Notes under the pieces: model-generated | Databases searched by the model: none | What the model saw: only the letters and a program-made list of their open reading frames with translations | What the model was told of the DNA's origin: nothing | Made by a program: the position numbers and the translations under genes | DNA from: RPRC01 sp034933285 | GTDB taxonomy: Bacteria > Desulfobacterota > Desulfuromonadia > Geobacterales > Geobacteraceae | Assembly: GCA_034933285.1 (NCBI GenBank) | Contig: JAYFNT010000032.1 | Span: 21,548-85,547 of the forward strand | Length of the DNA: 64,000 nucleotides | Direction: 5' to 3' | Shown here: positions 61,068-64,000 of the stretch, piece after piece | How the letters are laid out: the number at the start of each line of letters is the position of its first letter | Numbering within the stretch: position 1 is the first letter of the stretch

Positions 61068-61130
61068 TGTAGGGGCACACCCCCGTGTGTGCCCTTCTTC
61101 CGGGCAGGCACGGGGGCCTGCCCCTACAAC
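61068..61130. repeat. GTAGGGGCACAC / GCCTGCCCCTAC dispersed repeat
   Basis: The ends are TGTAGGGGCACACC and GGCCTGCCCCTACA, inverted. Same family as 27428-27491, with which it shares GGGCAGGCACGGGGGCC. Confidence 0.82.
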
Positions 61131-61140
61131 CGGACCCGCC

Positions 61141-61608
61141 TTATATGCAATAAGTGAAACGGTGATCCTGCTCCCGCTTTATGCCCAACGCCTGTCCACG
61201 TTCGCAAAGAGTCTTCAGGGTAAGCTGTGAGAAGAGTTCGTTGAGCCTGTCGCCGGCAGCCCGCCATACTTCCTGGGTCACGCAGCCGCCGTCCAAAGCG
61301 CATTCCCCTTTCTTTTTCTTCTTCGTGCCCGTGCACTCCACCAGCAGGGTGTCTCCTTCCGCAGCTTCCAGGATTTCGCGCACGGTTATCTGGTCCGGCC
61401 TTCGCGCCAGGCAGTACCCTCCCTGTGGGCCCCGCTTGCTGTTCAGGATTCCGGCTTTCTTGAAGTTCTGGAAAATCTGCTCAAGGTAACGGGGCGATAT
61501 GTCCTGCCTGCGGGAAATATCCTTGATCTGGGCGGGAAGCGTCCCCGAATTGTACGCCATATCGAACAGTGCCCGCAAACCATAGCGGCTCTTGGTGGAA
61601 AGCCTCAT
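61141..61608 (-). CDS. Rrf2 family transcriptional regulator
   Basis: The 155-residue protein starts MRLSTKSRYGLRALFDMA, an Rrf2 winged helix, followed by ISRRQDISPRYLEQIFQNF. It has three Cys in a loop (ECTGTKKKKKGECALDGGC) like the cluster ligands of IscR, but a run of five Lys enlarges the first spacing. It may bind an iron-sulfur cluster or sense cysteine metabolites, as CymR does; cysK downstream favours a sulfur role. The ATG at 61608 has AGGAGCGCG ahead. Confidence 0.9.
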   Translation of the reverse strand: MRLSTKSRYGLRALFDMAYNSGTLPAQIKDISRRQDISPRYLEQIFQNFKKAGILNSKRGPQGGYCLARRPDQITVREILEAAEGDTLLVECTGTKKKKKGECALDGGCVTQEVWRAAGDRLNELFSQLTLKTLCERGQALGIKREQDHRFTYCI

Positions 61609-61688
61609 ATACGCGCTCCTTTGTTGAAAACGGATCCGGGAGAAACAGGGAATTCGGATTGGTCCCGGCATGTTGCAATTCAAGCATA

Positions 61689-61717
61689 ATCTATCCGAAT
61701 CATATCATTCTTGTCAA
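61689..61717 (-). promoter_or_regulatory. Sigma-70 promoter of the Rrf2 gene
   Basis: On the minus strand TTGACA, 17 bases, ATAGAT (or TAGATT at 18). It lies about 80 bases before the start codon. Confidence 0.6.
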
Positions 61718-61831
61718 GAAATCATGCACATTGGCCCCTGATTCCTCATATTCATACTGAAGTATCATCAGGTTGTCCGGCAGTAAACAATCTGGTAGGA
61801 TAACAAGATCAAATAAAGAAAGGACACTGCA

Positions 61832-62401
61832 TTGAAGAAGCTGATAAAGAAAGGAACCTACCTGTTTCCCACACCGGCGGCGATGGTGTCATGCTCCTGC
61901 GCCGGGACGCCGCCGAACATTATCACCCTTGCCTGGGTCGGCGTTGTGTGCTCGGAACCGCCGGTGGCAAGCATATCGGTCAGGCCGAGTCGCCATTCCC
62001 ATCGGCTGATAAAGGAATCCGGCGAGTTCGTGGTCAACATTCCCCGTGAGGGTCAGCTCCGGGAACTGGACTTCTGCGGCATAGCCAGCGGGAGGGATGT
62101 GGACAAATTCGCCGAGCTTGGATTAACCCCGGTGCGCGGCACCCAGGTCGCGGCCCCTCTCATCAAGGAATGCCCGGTCAACCTGGAGTGCCGAGTGATC
62201 GACGTGAAAGGCCTGGGCACCCATGACATGTTCCTGGGGGAAATCGTGGCTGTGCACATGGATGAAGAGGTAATGAACCCAAAAGGGGATATAGACATAT
62301 CACGCCTGCGCCCCATCGCCTACTGCCCCCAGGCAGCACAGTACTGGAGCCTCAAGGAGACCATCGGCAAATACGGGTTCACCGGCGGAAAGCTGGATTG
62401 A
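61832..62401 (+). CDS. Flavin reductase family protein
   Basis: The 189-residue FMN-binding split-barrel protein has GTPPNIITLAWVGVVCSEPP, SVRPSRHSHRLIKESGEFVVNIP (in part) and a C-terminal block RLRPIAYCPQAAQYWSL. It probably binds FMN and transfers electrons in an anaerobic reductase role. The start is a TTG at 61832, supported by AAGGACACTGCA. It is divergent from the Rrf2 regulator, from which it might be controlled. Confidence 0.85.
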   Translation: MKKLIKKGTYLFPTPAAMVSCSCAGTPPNIITLAWVGVVCSEPPVASISVRPSRHSHRLIKESGEFVVNIPREGQLRELDFCGIASGRDVDKFAELGLTPVRGTQVAAPLIKECPVNLECRVIDVKGLGTHDMFLGEIVAVHMDEEVMNPKGDIDISRLRPIAYCPQAAQYWSLKETIGKYGFTGGKLD

Positions 62402-62410
62402 ATTCTCGCG

Positions 62411-63517
62411 TTACCTGAATACGATCATTGTCGCTGTCTGGTTCATATGGCCGATACACTGCTCCCCGTATGAATTGAATCCAATGGTTGGAAAATCAGC
62501 AAACAACTCGCCATATTTGCGGGTTAGTTTTTTGTACTCCAGCTCTAGAGCACGATGGGCGCAGTTGAAGACGATGACTCCCGATATTCCCCCGAGTTTT
62601 GCCTTCGATCGCTCCAGAGCGTCCCTGGTGTCGTCGATGAGGTTGGTCAGCTCGAGCAGGGAAAGGGGCATACCTTCAACTGAGCTGCAATGGAAGAAGA
62701 CACTGTCGCCGGTGATCTGCGTCGGGCTGCGAATATATGGCTCTCCGTCGATAACCAGGCCGAGCGGGTGGCTGGGAAAGCAGGCAGCCAGCTCATGAAC
62801 CGACACTCCCAGCGCTTCCGCATAGGCAATTGAAGCGGGCTTGTGGTTGAATTCTATGATCTCCCGCTTGTCCTCGTTCGCCCTGGTGACGACAAGCTCA
62901 GGGCCCATCTCACGAACGCTTTGGGTTTTGACCAGGTCGAACGGCATGGCAGGCTTGAGAAGCGCAAGGACGGCGGCATCGCTGTAAGACCTGCCGTTGG
63001 CAAAGACATGGCTTTTCTTGAACCGCAGATCGTCTGCCGCGGACCCTCCGATGAAGATGACATTGGTCTTGTCACCGATGGCATCCATCACTTTCTCCTC
63101 CACCCCGCACATCCCGTCTATGAGGATGATGCCCAGGTATTGCGATGGCTTCATCTCGTTCGCTGCCTCGCCGAAGTACCGTTCAAACGAACGGAAAGAC
63201 TCGCTGACATTCGTCTTTCTTCTCAGGTTATGAACAACTTCGACTTTGACATCCAGTATGGACTCCCTGTCGAACACCATGGCAACCACGGAACCCTTCA
63301 AAAGCTTGCCGCTCACTATCTCTCCGGCCGTGGAACATCCGAAGACCTCCGCCCCCGGAAAAGCAGCATGCATCTTTGCGCTGATCTCTTCAGGATCGTA
63401 TCTGGCCGAAGCAAAATAGACCAGCATTTCAATATCGACGTGATCGAATGCCGCCGTCAGTTCGTGAACAGCCTGCCCGACTGTTGCTTTCTCGGAACTC
63501 GCGATGCTGATTGCCAT
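62411..63517 (-). CDS. FIST domain sensor protein
   Basis: The 368-residue soluble protein contains FIST_N (GAEVFGCSTAGEIVSGKLL, KTNVIFIGGSAADDLRF) and FIST_C (GINFNCAHRALELEYKKL-like region IVFNCAHRALE and FPTIGFNSYGEQ) domains. FIST proteins are thought to sense small ligands such as amino acids in signal transduction. No effector domain is fused here. The start has AGGAGGACTTTGC ahead. It is followed upstream on the same strand by a 64-residue protein gene, which suggests a two-gene operon. Confidence 0.9.
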   Translation of the reverse strand: MAISIASSEKATVGQAVHELTAAFDHVDIEMLVYFASARYDPEEISAKMHAAFPGAEVFGCSTAGEIVSGKLLKGSVVAMVFDRESILDVKVEVVHNLRRKTNVSESFRSFERYFGEAANEMKPSQYLGIILIDGMCGVEEKVMDAIGDKTNVIFIGGSAADDLRFKKSHVFANGRSYSDAAVLALLKPAMPFDLVKTQSVREMGPELVVTRANEDKREIIEFNHKPASIAYAEALGVSVHELAACFPSHPLGLVIDGEPYIRSPTQITGDSVFFHCSSVEGMPLSLLELTNLIDDTRDALERSKAKLGGISGVIVFNCAHRALELEYKKLTRKYGELFADFPTIGFNSYGEQCIGHMNQTATMIVFR

Positions 63518-63533
63518 GCAAAGTCCTCCTGTT

Positions 63534-63728
63534 TCAGAGAGGTGAAATATGCATCATCTTTTCCAGCTTATCGATTATTTTCGGGTCGTCGTCCGACGAC
63601 TCCGTGTATTTGGCCGGATCTATCCCCTTCAGTATCAGCTTCGTCCTGATGATCTTTTCCACCATTTCATTTCCCTTCGAACGCTCCGCCAGGATTTCAT
63701 CGATCATCCGCTTGATTTTACCCGACAT
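63534..63728 (-). CDS. Small 64-residue helical protein, function unknown
   Basis: The protein starts MSGKIKRMIDEILAERSKGN and has two amphipathic helices, then a short acidic linker (ESSDDDPK) and a last helix. AAGGAGGTGCCTGA precedes the ATG. It lies 17 bases before the FIST gene, so the two are probably co-transcribed. A role as partner of the FIST protein is a guess from position. Confidence 0.65.
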   Translation of the reverse strand: MSGKIKRMIDEILAERSKGNEMVEKIIRTKLILKGIDPAKYTESSDDDPKIIDKLEKMMHISPL

Positions 63729-63854
63729 TCAGGCACCTCCTTGTGCAAACATAGAGAGTATACCACTATTCAGAGGGTTCTCGGCAAGAGCTAATTGCAA
63801 CAGCATTCAACCACATAAAGCCGGATCAGGACTTGTGCCACACGACCCACAACT

Positions 63855-64000
63855 TCACCGCCTGTTGCAGTTCCGCCATATCTTCATCTTTTCCGCTTCC
63901 CTTACGAGGTCGTCGCGGAAGTCGGGGTGCGCTATGGATATGAGGGCTTCCGCCCTCTGCCACGTGCTCTTTCCCTTGAGATTGACTTTGCCGAACTCGG
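63855..64000 (-). CDS. Acetyl-CoA hydrolase/transferase family protein, C-terminal fragment
   Basis: Only the last 48 residues lie in the window. They read FGKVNLKGKSTWQRAEALIS and IAHPDFRDDLVREAEKMKIW, typical of the C terminus of acetyl-CoA hydrolase/transferase-type (succinyl-CoA:acetate or 4-hydroxybutyrate) CoA-transferases. The stop is at 63855. The gene enters from beyond the right edge. Confidence 0.8.
   Translation of the reverse strand, partial: EFGKVNLKGKSTWQRAEALISIAHPDFRDDLVREAEKMKIWRNCNRR

Noticed and set aside
1..64000. CRISPR arrays, tRNA or rRNA genes, transposases, phage structural genes
   Set aside because: None was seen on either strand by reading. The repeats found are short palindromic or short-period arrays and not CRISPR-like.

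Overview
The window reads as chromosomal DNA of a Geobacter-like desulfuromonad (class Desulfuromonadia). The evidence is a complete exosortase A / PEP-CTERM exopolysaccharide locus, sigma-54 (GG-N10-GC) promoters, the LL-diaminopimelate aminotransferase lysine route, a recA-pilT-recX-alaS run, nickel-pincer cofactor genes (larB, larC, larE) and a lone benzoate-CoA ligase family gene. Species-level assignment is inference; no rRNA or tRNA gene was found.

1-17.2 kb, minus strand: one long exopolysaccharide operon. In transcription order it encodes a degenerate receiver protein, the PrsT TPR lipoprotein, an initiating sugar-phosphate transferase, an OPX export protein, a chain-length protein, a tyrosine autokinase, an AAA ATPase, an outer-membrane barrel, a polysaccharide deacetylase, a FemAB-like protein, a DegT aminotransferase, exosortase XrtA, EpsI, and an uncharacterised protein running off the window. 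17.2-25 kb: the control and substrate block. It has the response regulator PrsR, a short soluble histidine kinase, and three exported proteins (a small Gly/His/Lys-tailed protein, a double DUF1566 protein with a dockerin-like tail, and a PEP-CTERM protein). The operon and each of the three exported-protein genes have a GG-N10-GC sigma-54 promoter at the right place, so the locus looks like one PrsR/RpoN regulon.

25-37 kb, minus strand: amino-acid biosynthesis (dapL, dapB, dapA, lysA, a fibronectin-type lipoprotein, argH, argG, argF, argD, argB). 37-46.5 kb, minus strand: alaS, recX, pilT, recA, cinA, pgpA, larC, larB. 46.7-51.7 kb: benzoate-CoA ligase family gene (plus), LysE exporter and U32 peptidase (minus). 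51.8-57.7 kb: a looser, mostly plus-strand stretch of small or unfamiliar genes (ORF6N protein, methyltransferase, membrane protein, lipoprotein, PilZ protein). 57.8-61.6 kb, minus: Rrf2 regulator, cysK, larE and a B12-binding radical SAM gene. 61.8-64 kb: flavin reductase, FIST sensor protein, a 64-residue protein and the tail of a CoA-transferase.

The most unusual structure is in the gaps. Short-period arrays (7-mer NTAGCGN, 7-mer GGCTGAA, 8-mer ACAAAGNC), mostly as inverted pairs, fill the spaces inside operons. Two pairs enclose an orphan small gene of families known from 23S rRNA intervening sequences or related cargo (a GxxExxY protein and a four-helix-bundle protein), while similar pairs nearby are empty. 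Several arrays begin at, or supply, the stop codon of the preceding gene. At least four other families of dispersed palindromic repeats occupy further gaps. No transposase, integrase, CRISPR array or tRNA was seen.
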